From: Oribacterium parvum ACB1
Lineage (GTDB): Bacteria; Bacillota; Clostridia; Lachnospirales; Lachnospiraceae
DNA: 64,000 nucleotides
NCBI RefSeq assembly: GCF_000238055.2
Contig: NZ_KE148312.1
Span: forward strand, 2,290,501 to 2,354,500
Direction: 5' to 3'
Under the pieces are notes generated by a model that did not search any database, was not told where the DNA came from, and worked only from the letters and a program-made list of their open reading frames with translations. The number at the start of each line of letters is the position of its first letter. The stretch's first letter is position 1. Shown piece after piece: positions 1 to 8,930 of the stretch. Position numbers and translations under genes: made by a program.

Positions 1-1609
1 GCGCGCTGTGGCTTTTTGCAAGGCTGCTGCTATGATAAGATCCCTCCAAAATGGAACGCAAAATAATCTCATAATATCTGCCCCAGTTATAGACTGCCGC
101 AGCAATATTAAAGCTTACTTCTCCCTCGCGACTGATGTATAGCCCGAAATCTCTGCTACGCTCAAAGGGCTTCGTAAACTCAGGGCCGGAAATAGTTCGA
201 ATCCCCTTTTCCCGAAACTCTTCCTTCCAATCTGCTCCCTCTACCCCGCTCCAGGACAGATGTACCTTTGCCCATGGATTAATAAACTGCGCACCGATGG
301 CAAAGGCATTGATATTCGAGACAGTTCCATATAAGGGGAACTGCTCAACATAGCCCAAGTCATTTCCATCTGTAATGGATGCAGCAAGTGCACCCATCAA
401 AAATTTTGCCTCATACATCCTGCCGTAATAGGTTCGGATAGAATTGTAAGAAGCATTCACCGAACAGTTTAAAATGGAGACATCCGGATGTTCCAGAGCA
501 AGCTTCACTCCTTCCTGCGCCATAAACGGTGCTGTAGTGAAAATGACATCCGCTCCCCATGCTATGGCTTCCTCAATCTTCTCTTTTACTCGTTCATCCG
601 TATTGCAATTTTCCCAGCTTCGACTCTCTACCTGCTCCTTAAACTTTTCCTGAATATAATTCCTGCCCAGTTCGTGGGAATATGCCCAGCTGGAGCTTTC
701 CACCGTTCTTTCGTATAAGAAAGCGATGTGCAGAGGGTTCTTTCCGTCGTAAAGGCTTCCCGAAGAAAAAATATCTAAGAAGCCTGTATTTTTCTTCACT
801 TCTCCGGGATTCTGTACCAAAACCACTTCTCCTGCAGATTTCTTATATTCATTCCGCAGTTTTTCCAGATTCTCTTTGATATTTTCCGTGCTGTTATCCA
901 AAATGGATGCCATACCGTAAACCGTGATATAGAGGAAAAAAGCATCTCCCGCAGTAGCACCGAGTTTCTTTCCTCCTATGCTAAAGTACAATTCGGAAAA
1001 GCGTGCAAAAGCGGCACGAACATCTTTAGAAAGCTCGGATGACCAAGGCTCTCCGCTTTTCATTCCCAAAAATTGCGTGAAGCGTTCATAGGCACCAAGT
1101 TCCGAAAAATGAATGTTGTATATTCCGCTGGACTTAAAAAAATCCACAAATTCATAATAGAGCTTGTTTTCTCTCTCCTCCGTTCTTTTCGGCAGAATCC
1201 GAATAACCGTTGCCGGAATAGACACCGCTCCGTTATATCGGCTAACCGATACACGCTTATTTCCTTCCAGCACATAGAACTTATACATATATTCATAGAC
1301 AATAATCGGCTCACGAATCCCCTCTTCTCTGGCAGAATCATATAGAGCGGACCATTTACTTGCGAACTCCGTATTCGGTCTTAGTATAGGCATAAAATTT
1401 TTCGCAAAAGATTGCTGCCTTGACTTCGTTTTTGTACCGACAATATCTGTCAAAGGAATCTCCAGAAGTCCCAGCCTGTATTCTCCCTGTATTTCCTCTT
1501 TATTCAATTTATCATCCAGAGCCTCTAGATAGGGAGACTCCCCAAAAAGCAGGGCATTTCTATAAGCTCTATCCCCCAGCTTCTTCGCTTCGATATAGTC
1601 ATCAATCAT
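1..1609 (-). CDS. ParB-like/BMP-family substrate-binding fusion protein, 3' end missing
   Basis: The frame runs off the left edge of the window, so the C-terminus is missing; about 536 codons are visible. It starts at ATG 1609, directly behind a strong AAGGAGG. The product begins MIDDYIEAKKLGDRAY and has no signal peptide or lipobox. At about residues 95-135, REPIIVYEYMYKFYVLEG followed by NKRVSVSRYNG resembles the ParB/sulfiredoxin-like N-terminal fold. From about residue 290 (HIAFLYERTVESSSWAYSHE, later GADVIFTTAPFMAQ) it resembles the BMP/PnrA basic-membrane-protein fold that binds nucleosides in ABC importers. Typical BMP proteins are exported lipoproteins; this one appears cytoplasmic. 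No permease genes are visible. A role as an intracellular ligand sensor is inference. Confidence 0.75.
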   Translation of the reverse strand, partial: MIDDYIEAKKLGDRAYRNALLFGESPYLEALDDKLNKEEIQGEYRLGLLEIPLTDIVGTKTKSRQQSFAKNFMPILRPNTEFASKWSALYDSAREEGIREPIIVYEYMYKFYVLEGNKRVSVSRYNGAVSIPATVIRILPKRTEERENKLYYEFVDFFKSSGIYNIHFSELGAYERFTQFLGMKSGEPWSSELSKDVRAAFARFSELYFSIGGKKLGATAGDAFFLYITVYGMASILDNSTENIKENLEKLRNEYKKSAGEVVLVQNPGEVKKNTGFLDIFSSGSLYDGKNPLHIAFLYERTVESSSWAYSHELGRNYIQEKFKEQVESRSWENCNTDERVKEKIEEAIAWGADVIFTTAPFMAQEGVKLALEHPDVSILNCSVNASYNSIRTYYGRMYEAKFLMGALAASITDGNDLGYVEQFPLYGTVSNINAFAIGAQFINPWAKVHLSWSGVEGADWKEEFREKGIRTISGPEFTKPFERSRDFGLYISREGEVSFNIAAAVYNWGRYYEIILRSILEGSYHSSSLAKSHSA

Positions 1610-1633
1610 AGGACCTCCTTCATAAACATGCAA

Positions 1634-1663
1634 AGTATAGCATAAAGCAGGGTAAAGCGTCAT
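1634..1663 (-). promoter_or_regulatory. Candidate promoter of the ParB/BMP gene
   Basis: On the minus strand ATGACG (1658-1663) is followed after 18 bases by TATACT (1634-1639), with TATGC just before it giving an extended -10. It lies about 25 bases upstream of the start at 1609. It is a consensus match only. Confidence 0.45.
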
Positions 1664-1681
1664 CGTTAGGCTCAAAGTTCA

Positions 1682-1724
1682 TAAAAAAAGGGATTAGAGC
1701 GGCGATTATGCCACTCTAAATCCC
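1682..1724 (-). terminator. Rho-independent terminator of the choline-binding protein gene
   Basis: The arms 1690-1703 (GGGATTAGAGCGGC) and 1710-1724 (GCCACTCTAAATCCC) form a GC-capped hairpin. A run of seven T on the minus strand follows at 1683-1689. It lies 12 bases past the stop of the upstream minus-strand gene. Confidence 0.85.
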
Positions 1725-1735
1725 TCTATAAAGCT

Positions 1736-2851
1736 TTATTGCGGGCCGTTTGTGCTTCCTGCCTGAATTGAACCGCCATTTGCAGTAGAGTTACCGGAAG
1801 GTCCCTGTGCACTGGGTCCGTCGATTACCGGATTGCTGTTTCCGTTCGGATTCGGGCTGCCCGGATTACTGCTTCCGTTTGGGTTAGCTGTTCCCGGATT
1901 TCCCGAACTGCTTCCTCCCGGTCCTGCCGATCCCGGTCCTTGCGTATTTGCCGGATTGCTCTGCGCCGGAGAGGAGGAGGAACCCGCTTCTGTAAAGTTC
2001 AGATTCGACGTATCGGAAGTGCATACACCGTGTTCATTAAAACTGAAGGAACGCCCATCCAGGGTTACTGTCGTATTCACAAGCATCTTTCCGTCATCCA
2101 GATAGTAGTAATGGCTCTTCTCTCTCAACCATCCTCTTACCATTTTTCCGTTTGCGCTGAAGTAGTACCAAGTATTTTCTATCTGCTTCCAGCCTGTGGA
2201 CATCTTTCCGTTACTCGGTTCCATGTAATACTTGTTTCCGTCCGTATCCGTCTTCCAACCGGTTTCCATATTGCCGTTGGAAGCGGAAAGGTAATAATAA
2301 TCTCCGTTTAAGTTCAACCATCCGCTCTGCATAGAGCCGTCCGCTCCAAAATAATACCACTTATCGGCAATCTTTAACCACTTCTGCATGTGAAGTGACC
2401 CGTCTTCAGGCGCAAAGTAATACCACTTATCGGCAATTTTTCTCCAGCCGGTAGCCATCGCACCGTAGGACTTCAGATAATACCATATATCCTTTCCGTC
2501 CTTTTGCAACTTCAGCCATCCGGTCTGCATGGTTCCGTCAGATTTTAAATAATACCAATTCTTGTCAATTTCTCTCCAGCCGGTAACCATAAGACCTGAC
2601 GGACGGAAATAATGCCAAGCATTGTTAATCTTCTTCCAGCCCGTTACCATATAGGTATCTGCCCCGATATAATAGTAACCGGAAGATGTATGAATCCACT
2701 TTCCGCTAACCTTCTGTTCTGTCTTCGGATCCACAAAATAATACTTTCCGTTCTGCTGTCCCCAGCCTGCGGCAAATGCAGTCAGCGAAAGGCTGGCCAC
2801 ACAAACCCCCACGGCCAAAGCTTTTAAGCCGAATTTTTTGACTAAATTCAT
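1736..2851 (-). CDS. Secreted choline-binding repeat protein
   Basis: The frame is open further upstream, but the start is placed at ATG 2851 because AGGGGGAAG lies just before it and the product then begins with a clean signal peptide (MNLVKKFGLKALAVGVCVAS, cleavage near AFA-AG). The mature protein of about 345 residues is mostly 10 or more GW/YYF repeats of the choline-binding module type, such as MVTGWKKINNAWHYF and MQSGWLNLNGDYYYL. It ends in an Asn/Gly/Pro/Ser-rich tail from about residue 290. No enzymatic domain is visible. In this family the repeats hold proteins on phosphocholine of wall polymers; binding to other wall glycans is possible. It is monocistronic, with its own promoter and terminator. 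Confidence 0.85.
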   Translation of the reverse strand: MNLVKKFGLKALAVGVCVASLSLTAFAAGWGQQNGKYYFVDPKTEQKVSGKWIHTSSGYYYIGADTYMVTGWKKINNAWHYFRPSGLMVTGWREIDKNWYYLKSDGTMQTGWLKLQKDGKDIWYYLKSYGAMATGWRKIADKWYYFAPEDGSLHMQKWLKIADKWYYFGADGSMQSGWLNLNGDYYYLSASNGNMETGWKTDTDGNKYYMEPSNGKMSTGWKQIENTWYYFSANGKMVRGWLREKSHYYYLDDGKMLVNTTVTLDGRSFSFNEHGVCTSDTSNLNFTEAGSSSSPAQSNPANTQGPGSAGPGGSSSGNPGTANPNGSSNPGSPNPNGNSNPVIDGPSAQGPSGNSTANGGSIQAGSTNGPQ

Positions 2852-2939
2852 AATCTTCCCCCTTTGAAGCGGATTCTTCGTAAAATTATCAAAAAAGCAG
2901 CTCTCTTCTATTAGAAAACTGCCCATTTTTTCTTTTCAC

Positions 2940-2948
2940 ACTATAGCA
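2940..2948 (-). promoter_or_regulatory. Extended -10 element upstream of the choline-binding protein gene
   Basis: On the minus strand TGC is followed directly by TATAGT (2940-2945), within TATGCTATAGT. No good -35 hexamer is present. The implied leader is about 85 bases. The same TATGC extension precedes the -10 elements proposed at 1634 and 42896. Confidence 0.4.
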
Positions 2949-3017
2949 TAGCTTCATTTCCAATTTCTATACTAAGCTCTTACTTTTCCTTAACAATTAT
3001 AAGAATTTTTTTACTAA

Positions 3018-3068
3018 AAAGGGTCTGTAAATAATCAAAGCATCGTCCTGATTATTTACAGACCCTTT
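3018..3068 (-). terminator. Long perfect hairpin, nox terminator
   Basis: A perfect 20-base inverted repeat (3018-3037 with 3049-3068, AAAGGGTCTGTAAATAATCA) has an 11-base loop. Five T follow on the minus strand. It lies about 95 bases past the nox stop and insulates nox from the next gene. The stem is longer than usual for a terminator. Confidence 0.75.
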
Positions 3069-3162
3069 AGATAATTTTCTTTTATTTTCTTTTATTTCCT
3101 TTTAAAATCCATCGAATCACAGATTTTTTCTTCTTTAGCTTTTTTCTTTGCCTTTTTATTCT

Positions 3163-4521
3163 TTAGTCTTTTAATCCCAGCTCTTTGTTTAACCAATTCA
3201 GTCCTGCTCTTGTCACATAATTATATGGCTGATTGAAATGTGGCATAAAGAACAAGTCTACTAAGGGAAGCTCCGCCATGGTCAGACCCTTCTGAATAGC
3301 CAGAGAGAAGAAGTGAATGATAGCCGTTGCATCATAACTGGAGCCTAACTGGCAACCCACAATCTTCTTATCCTCCTTCTTGTAAACAATGCGAATCTTT
3401 ACCTTCGGATTCTCCACCTCCATAAAAGCGGGGAACTGGGTGTCCTCGTAATCCTCGTAGGATACGTCCATGCCTTCTCTCTCCGCTGCCGCTAAGGAAA
3501 GTCCGGTGCAAGCCAGCTTGTAACCGTAAATTCCTAAAGCACTGGAACCCTGAACCCCTAAGCTCTCTACAGGAGTTCCGCAAATGTTATGGCCTGCTAC
3601 AACGCCGGAACGTACCGCATTGGTTGCCAAAGCGATATAGTTTTCTCTACCTCTTGCATTGTCATAAAGGCTTGCACAGTCTCCGATGGCATAAACGGAA
3701 GGATCGCTGGTCTGCTGCTTTCTGTTTACCAGATAAGCGCCGTTTTGATACAGCTTTAAGTGATCCGCTCCCAGACTTGCATTGGGTTTGAAGCCTACCG
3801 CACAGATTACCATATCCGCATCATATACACCCTTATCGGTCTTAACGCCGGATACTTTACCCTCTCCTAAGAATTCTTCTACCTTCTCACCCAAAGCCAG
3901 CTTAATGCCGTGCTCTTCCATTCTGTTCTTTAACTCATCGGAGAAAGGAGCATCAAAATAGCCTGCAAGAATACGATCCACCATATCAATTAAGGTTACT
4001 TCCAAGCCAAGACGCTGGAAGGCTTCTGCAAGCTCTACACCGATATATCCTCCTCCAAGGACACATACCTTTTTGAATTCTCCCTTCCTTTTCAATTTCT
4101 CAATGACTTCCGCAGCATTCTGATAAAGCTTTACCATCTGCACATTTTCTAAATCAAAGCCTTTTACCAGAATTCTATTCGGGATAGAGCCTGTGGCAAA
4201 AACAAGATTGTCATAGTGATCTTCAATTACTTTTCCATCTTTTAACTCTACCTTGACCGTCTTCTTATCGTAATCAACGGAAAGCACACGAGACTCCATG
4301 TTTACCTTTGCACCCTTCTCCAAGAAGTTCTCCGGCTTTGCATAAAAGAGTCCGTCCCCGGAATGAATCTGCTCTCCAATCCAAAGTGCCATTCCACATC
4401 CTAAAAAAGAGATATTGCTGTTCTGATCATAAATGGTTAATTCCTGATTGGGGTAGGATAAAATAGTATTGGCGCAGGCTGTTCCCGCATGATTCGCTCC
4501 TACCAATATTGTCTTTGCCAT
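3163..4521 (-). CDS. nox: NADH oxidase, probably water-forming
   Basis: FAD-dependent pyridine nucleotide-disulfide oxidoreductase of 452 residues that would oxidise NADH with O2, protecting an anaerobe and recycling NAD+. ATG 4521 is chosen because AAGGAGG sits just upstream; an in-frame extension of 12 codons lacks one. The N-terminal FAD fold is VGANHAGTACAN, and the single redox cysteine of this family is Cys42 in SFLGCGMALWIG. The NAD-binding glycine motif is CVLGGGYIGVELAEA, and YAIGDCASLYD is the second FAD motif. Overall it matches the streptococcal Nox-2 type. CoA-disulfide reductases share this architecture, so the exact activity is inferred. It lies 96 bases downstream of the licC-licA fusion. 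Confidence 0.88.
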   Translation of the reverse strand: MAKTILVGANHAGTACANTILSYPNQELTIYDQNSNISFLGCGMALWIGEQIHSGDGLFYAKPENFLEKGAKVNMESRVLSVDYDKKTVKVELKDGKVIEDHYDNLVFATGSIPNRILVKGFDLENVQMVKLYQNAAEVIEKLKRKGEFKKVCVLGGGYIGVELAEAFQRLGLEVTLIDMVDRILAGYFDAPFSDELKNRMEEHGIKLALGEKVEEFLGEGKVSGVKTDKGVYDADMVICAVGFKPNASLGADHLKLYQNGAYLVNRKQQTSDPSVYAIGDCASLYDNARGRENYIALATNAVRSGVVAGHNICGTPVESLGVQGSSALGIYGYKLACTGLSLAAAEREGMDVSYEDYEDTQFPAFMEVENPKVKIRIVYKKEDKKIVGCQLGSSYDATAIIHFFSLAIQKGLTMAELPLVDLFFMPHFNQPYNYVTRAGLNWLNKELGLKD

Positions 4522-4617
4522 GAGATTCCTCCTTGAATTTTGATATTTTTTTAGCAATACCTACATTTTACCCCATTTTTCTTGGGAAAGAAATAAAATT
4601 AGTATAAATAATTGTTC

Positions 4618-6465
4618 TTATTTTATCCCTAAAAGCTTCTTTGCATCCTTAAAATATCTAAACATTTTCAAGCTATACTCACCAAACTCCTGTCCATTTT
4701 TCATTTTATAAGCACACCACAAACTCCACAGCAGTCCGGAAAGTCCCATATAAGCAATTAAAAGCTTATCCAATTCCTCTTTACTTCTTGCACCAAGTAG
4801 TAAAGGCTTCTTCACTCCTTCCACATCTGCCGCCCATAGATAATCTTCCAAAAACAGCTTTGCCGTATCAAAACTCATATAGGAATAAATCGCTCCCATG
4901 GCTATATCCAGTAGAGGATCCGCCATTCCGGCATATTCCCAGTCAATCATTTTCACACCCTCTTTTGTGAAAATGAAATTATCCTGTACCGCATCAATAT
5001 GACAAAGGCAAAGGGGTGAATCGGATTTTTCCACAAGACAGAGCATCTCTTCCATACTCTCCTTCATCTTCCCGTAGTCCTGATAGGGAATCTCCCCCCC
5101 TCCTTCGAGGCAAATTGCCTCGTAGTACCGGAGTCTTTCTCGTAAGGAAAACGGATGCCCAACCATTTTCCTGCTTTCATGAAGCTTCAATAAAAGCTTC
5201 ATGCAGGCTCTTCTTTCTTCTTGCTTGGAAAAATCCGCATTGCGGGCTTCTTCATAATAACGAGAAATCTTATAGCCATTTTCCGGATTAAAATAAAGGA
5301 GCTCTTCCGTAATATTCAGTTCCTTTACAATTCTATAAATTTCTTCCTCTTCTTTTCGGTTAATCAGCTTTCCCGTTCCTACTCCGGGGATACGACAGAT
5401 AAAATCTTTGCCTGCATAGTCTTTATTCTTACTCCCTTCATCAATGCCGAAAAGAAAGGATTTATTGGTCATACCGGCCTTTAGGCAGCGAAGTCGTACA
5501 ATATCTTGCTCCGGGACGGCAAAGACGGAAGAAATCAACTCCATGGCTTCCGAACCGGAATGATTGTTGTACTTTTCATCAAAAGAACGAAGTTCTTCCA
5601 GATTTTCAAACTCATAAATCTGCCCCTCTTTTTGCTCATTTCGATAAATTGGAGGCAAATGCTTTATGCATAAACGGAGAACATCCTCCCAGTAAAAATC
5701 CTCCGTTCCGGGTTTGTGATAGTATTCCTCCAGATACGGTAAAAAAGCGGAGAAGAATTCTTTCTTAAAGAAAACGGGGCCATACATGCAATAAGCATCT
5801 TTTCCGCCAACCTCTACGCTTTTAATCTGCCCATCCTTTGCACAATCCAAAACCCATTCCTTCGTTTCCCCTTCCATAAAGTTTGCCGCATACCAAGATA
5901 AAGGTTCAATACTATGGTACATATTTTCCCGCATCCAGTTATCGGAAGAAAGAATATAAAAACTCTTACCCTTCATTGCCTTTCTCGCATGATAAAGAGT
6001 CCCGATGGTATTCTTCGTGGAATACTCCGGATTATATAAAAGCTTTACTCCATAAGCATCAATAAGATAATCAAATTTTTCCTTCAAATACCCCACAACA
6101 ATGGTAATATCGTAAATTCCCACGGCATGAAGCTGCTTAATCTGCCTTTCAATCATCCTTTCCCCAAGAACCTCCAGTAAGCCCTTCGGACATTCATAGG
6201 TAAGCGGAACAAAGCGAGATCCAAATCCTGCAGCCAATATGAGGGCCGCATCCACCTTATGCTCCTCTAAAAACGCTCTGCCTCTTTCCGTAAACTGCCG
6301 TGCTGTTCCTCTTCCTCCCTGCTTTTCAAGATAGCCCTCTTCCTCCCAGCCTTGAATGCACTGGTTCACTTTCCCAAGTGACATCCCCGTTTCCTCAGCC
6401 CACTGTCTTTGGCTGTATTCCGGATGTTCCATGATATTTCTCAACAAAATAGTACAGGAATTCAT
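4618..6465 (-). CDS. Winged-helix / choline-phosphate cytidylyltransferase / choline kinase fusion
   Basis: A three-part protein of 615 residues, starting at ATG 6465 after AAAGGAG. Residues 1-70 look like a winged helix-turn-helix (QRQWAEETGMSLGKVNQCIQ, then EEEGYLEKQG as the wing). Residues 74-300 are a LicC-like nucleotidyltransferase with LILAAGFGSRFVPLT and PKGLLEV (Lys94). Residues 310-615 are a LicA/aminoglycoside-phosphotransferase-like choline kinase with catalytic HIDAVQDN (489-496) and metal-binding IDWEYAG (507-513). Together the two enzyme domains would convert choline to CDP-choline for phosphocholine decoration of surface glycans. A hairpin-like dyad overlaps its -10 element. 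No LicD transferase or choline transporter is in the window. Substrate could be another small alcohol. Confidence 0.85.
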   Translation of the reverse strand: MNSCTILLRNIMEHPEYSQRQWAEETGMSLGKVNQCIQGWEEEGYLEKQGGRGTARQFTERGRAFLEEHKVDAALILAAGFGSRFVPLTYECPKGLLEVLGERMIERQIKQLHAVGIYDITIVVGYLKEKFDYLIDAYGVKLLYNPEYSTKNTIGTLYHARKAMKGKSFYILSSDNWMRENMYHSIEPLSWYAANFMEGETKEWVLDCAKDGQIKSVEVGGKDAYCMYGPVFFKKEFFSAFLPYLEEYYHKPGTEDFYWEDVLRLCIKHLPPIYRNEQKEGQIYEFENLEELRSFDEKYNNHSGSEAMELISSVFAVPEQDIVRLRCLKAGMTNKSFLFGIDEGSKNKDYAGKDFICRIPGVGTGKLINRKEEEEIYRIVKELNITEELLYFNPENGYKISRYYEEARNADFSKQEERRACMKLLLKLHESRKMVGHPFSLRERLRYYEAICLEGGGEIPYQDYGKMKESMEEMLCLVEKSDSPLCLCHIDAVQDNFIFTKEGVKMIDWEYAGMADPLLDIAMGAIYSYMSFDTAKLFLEDYLWAADVEGVKKPLLLGARSKEELDKLLIAYMGLSGLLWSLWCAYKMKNGQEFGEYSLKMFRYFKDAKKLLGIK

Positions 6466-6495
6466 TTTTTCTCCTTTGCTCTACCGTATGGGTAT

Positions 6496-6538
6496 TTGTT
6501 CATAATACGAATACATCGGCATTTTATGAACAATTATA
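6496..6538 (-). promoter_or_regulatory. -10 element and overlapping inverted repeat of the licC-licA fusion gene
   Basis: On the minus strand TATAAT lies at 6533-6538 and overlaps by one base a perfect 10-base inverted repeat: 6496-6505 (TTGTTCATAA) and 6524-6533, with an 18-base spacer. The -35 is weak (GACAAA, 18 bases upstream). The dyad covers the likely start site, the classic position of a repressor operator. The downstream product has its own DNA-binding domain. Confidence 0.6.
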
Positions 6539-6642
6539 ATAGCAGAAAAGAAAAAATTTGTCCTGTACTATTCTCCATTTTATGAAATTTAAGATTTTTG
6601 ATACAACTTAGCCTTTTAAAAAGACGGATTACACTTCGCTCT

Positions 6643-8745
6643 TTATATCTCCGATACCTCATACAAAAGGTCTCCGTAGCTCGGGAACGGCCAAAGACTC
6701 TTATCCATGATTGTTTCCAAGCTATCACAAGGCCTTCTCAGTTCCTGCATAGCGGGAACAATGGTCTCATAAGCATAAAAGGCCTTTTCCCTCTCCGACT
6801 TACATTCTACGGATTTTTCCAACTGCGCTAAAAGTGCTTCTCTTTTCTTGTCAATCTCCTCTAAAAGAGCAGAGGCCTCATTGAGTAAACGTTCTTCGGC
6901 ATAAGTGGAAGCCGTCTTGGAAACCTCGCGCACAAGCCTTAAGGTAGAAGCCAGTCGTTCCACATACTGAATCGCTGCAGGAATAATCTGCTTTCCACTG
7001 ATATTCACCATCGCCCTTGCTTCAATATGAATTACCTTTGCATAGTGTTCATACTCCACCAGTTCTCTACTTCTAAGCTCCGATTCCGTATAAATCGAGA
7101 ACTTGGAAAAGAGTTTAATGGCCTCTTTTTTCGTCAATGCGGAAATAGCCTGTACCATAGAGGAAAGATTCGGAAGTCCTCGGTTTTCCGCTTCCGTAAC
7201 CCATTCCTTTGCATAGCCGTTTCCATTAAAAATGATTCTTTCGTGCTTTGTAAGAAGCTCCTTAATATAGTCATGCACCGCAAGTTGGAAATCCTCTTGT
7301 TTTTCCAGATAATCCGCAGCCTTTTGAAATTGTTCCGCGGTAATCGTATTTAGGATAATGTTGGCACTTGCGATAGAATCGGAAGAACCCAGCATACGGA
7401 ACTCAAACTTGTTACCGGTAAAGGCAAAGGGAGAGGTTCTGTTTCTGTCCGTATCATCCGCCAAAACATTGGGAAGAGCACTGACTCCCATTGTCAGACT
7501 CTTCCTTTTCTTTGACTTTGTCGCGTATCCCGTTCCGATTAACTGCTCTACTACACCCTGCAGCTGGCTTCCGATAAAGCAGGAAATAATGGCGGGAGGT
7601 GCTTCATCCGCCCCCAGCCTGTGATCATTTCCTACATTGGCCGCAGACATACGAAGCAGTTCACTGTGTGAATCTACCGCTGCCAAAACACAGGCAAGTA
7701 CCAAAAGGAACTGTACATTTTCGTGCGGACTTTCTCCCGGATTCATAAGATTGATGCCGTCATCCGTAGTAAGAGACCAGTTGTTGTGCTTTCCTGAACC
7801 GTTCACACCGGAAAAAGGCTTTTCATGAAGAAGACACTCAAGACCATGTCGAGAAGCCACTTTTTTCAGGCTTTCCATAACGAGCTGATTATGGTCCAGA
7901 GAAATATTCGCCTCTTCATACACTACAGCAAGCTCATGCTGGGAGGGCGCCACTTCATTGTGCTCCGTCTTCACCGGAACTCCGAGGCTCCATAACTCCT
8001 CATCAAGATCCCGCATAAATTCTGCAATTCTCTTTCGAATTATACCGTAGTAATGATCATCCAGCTCCTGTCCTTTCGCCGGCATACTGCCAAAAAGAGT
8101 CCTTCCGGTATAGACCAAATCTTTTCTTTTCAGATATTTTTCACGATCAATAAGAAAGTATTCCTGCTCGGCTCCAACGGATGGCTTAACATAGCGACTT
8201 TTGGTATTTCCAAAAAGTCGCAATATACGAAGCGCCTCTCGATTAATTGCTTCCATAGAGCGTAATAGGGGCGTCTTCTTATCCAGTGCCTCTCCGGTAT
8301 AAGAGCAAAAGGCTGTAGGAATACAGAGGGTTACGGTTTCTCCTTCTCTTCTTAAAAAGGCAGGACTGGTACAGTCCCAGACCGTATATCCTCTTGCTTC
8401 AAAGGTAGCTCGAAGACCGCCTGACGGGAAGGAGGATGCATCCGCTTCCGAACGCACAAGCTCCTTACCGGAGAACTCAAGCATGACCTTTCCTTCTCCC
8501 ACAGGACTTAAAAAAGCCTCATGTTTTTCCGCCGTGATTCCCGTAAGCGGCTGAAACCAGTGGGTGTAATGTGTAGCTCCTTGCTCAATCGCCCACTCCT
8601 TCATTCCCTGCGCTACGGCATCCGCCAGCTCCAAGGTCAGAGAATTCCCTTCTTGAATGGCTTTTTTCAGATTCATATACACATTCTTCGGAAGTCTCTC
8701 CCGCATCATTCCGTCATGAAAAACATTCTTTGAAAAATTATCCAT
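6643..8745 (-). CDS. glnN: Glutamine synthetase type III
   Basis: At 700 residues it has the length of the GSIII family, versus about 450 for GSI. It makes glutamine from glutamate, ammonia and ATP in the cytoplasm. The start MDNFSKNVFHDGMMRERLPK follows GGGGATGGAGAAGG. Recognisable motifs are GVNGSGKHNNWSL (ammonia/glutamate site), ADEAPPAIISCFIG and DRNRTSPFAFTGNKFEFRML (nucleotide and metal site), and the long C-terminal helical tail typical of GSIII. It is a single gene between fba and the licC-licA fusion. A large palindrome lies about 80-125 bases upstream of the start and may be a nitrogen-control operator. Confidence 0.93.
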   Translation of the reverse strand: MDNFSKNVFHDGMMRERLPKNVYMNLKKAIQEGNSLTLELADAVAQGMKEWAIEQGATHYTHWFQPLTGITAEKHEAFLSPVGEGKVMLEFSGKELVRSEADASSFPSGGLRATFEARGYTVWDCTSPAFLRREGETVTLCIPTAFCSYTGEALDKKTPLLRSMEAINREALRILRLFGNTKSRYVKPSVGAEQEYFLIDREKYLKRKDLVYTGRTLFGSMPAKGQELDDHYYGIIRKRIAEFMRDLDEELWSLGVPVKTEHNEVAPSQHELAVVYEEANISLDHNQLVMESLKKVASRHGLECLLHEKPFSGVNGSGKHNNWSLTTDDGINLMNPGESPHENVQFLLVLACVLAAVDSHSELLRMSAANVGNDHRLGADEAPPAIISCFIGSQLQGVVEQLIGTGYATKSKKRKSLTMGVSALPNVLADDTDRNRTSPFAFTGNKFEFRMLGSSDSIASANIILNTITAEQFQKAADYLEKQEDFQLAVHDYIKELLTKHERIIFNGNGYAKEWVTEAENRGLPNLSSMVQAISALTKKEAIKLFSKFSIYTESELRSRELVEYEHYAKVIHIEARAMVNISGKQIIPAAIQYVERLASTLRLVREVSKTASTYAEERLLNEASALLEEIDKKREALLAQLEKSVECKSEREKAFYAYETIVPAMQELRRPCDSLETIMDKSLWPFPSYGDLLYEVSEI

Positions 8746-8826
8746 CCTTCTCCATCCCCTTCAATAGCTTTGAAAATATCATAAACAAGACATCGTACAC
8801 TTGCTTTCAACACTCGGTATAAATGA

Positions 8827-8872
8827 ATATTTCGTAGCATTGAAATATAAATGTTTCAATACTACGAAATAT
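8827..8872. promoter_or_regulatory. Large palindrome upstream of glnN
   Basis: Two 19-base arms (8827-8845 and 8854-8872) match with one mismatch around an 8-base AT loop; the outer core is ATATTTCGTAG. No T-run follows on either strand, so it is a poor intrinsic terminator. It lies between the end of fba and the start of glnN. A weak minus-strand promoter (TTGAAA, 17 bases, TGTTTA) lies between it and glnN. It does not resemble the GlnR site TGTTA-N7-TAACA. Confidence 0.55.
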
Positions 8873-8930
8873 CAATGTTTACAATTCTGTTTTATGATTG
8901 CAACTTTCGGAATACCGTTTGATATTCTAT

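Larger units (their letters stand above)
2852..3162. other. Intergenic region with promoter and terminator
   Basis: This 311-base stretch holds the promoter and 5' leader of the choline-binding protein gene and the nox terminator hairpin. The remainder (3069-3162) is T-rich on the plus strand with no gene seen. Confidence 0.7.

Noticed and set aside
8827-8872. Palindrome as the fba terminator
   Set aside because: It lies about 60 bases past fba but lacks a T-run on the minus strand, so an operator or processing role is preferred.
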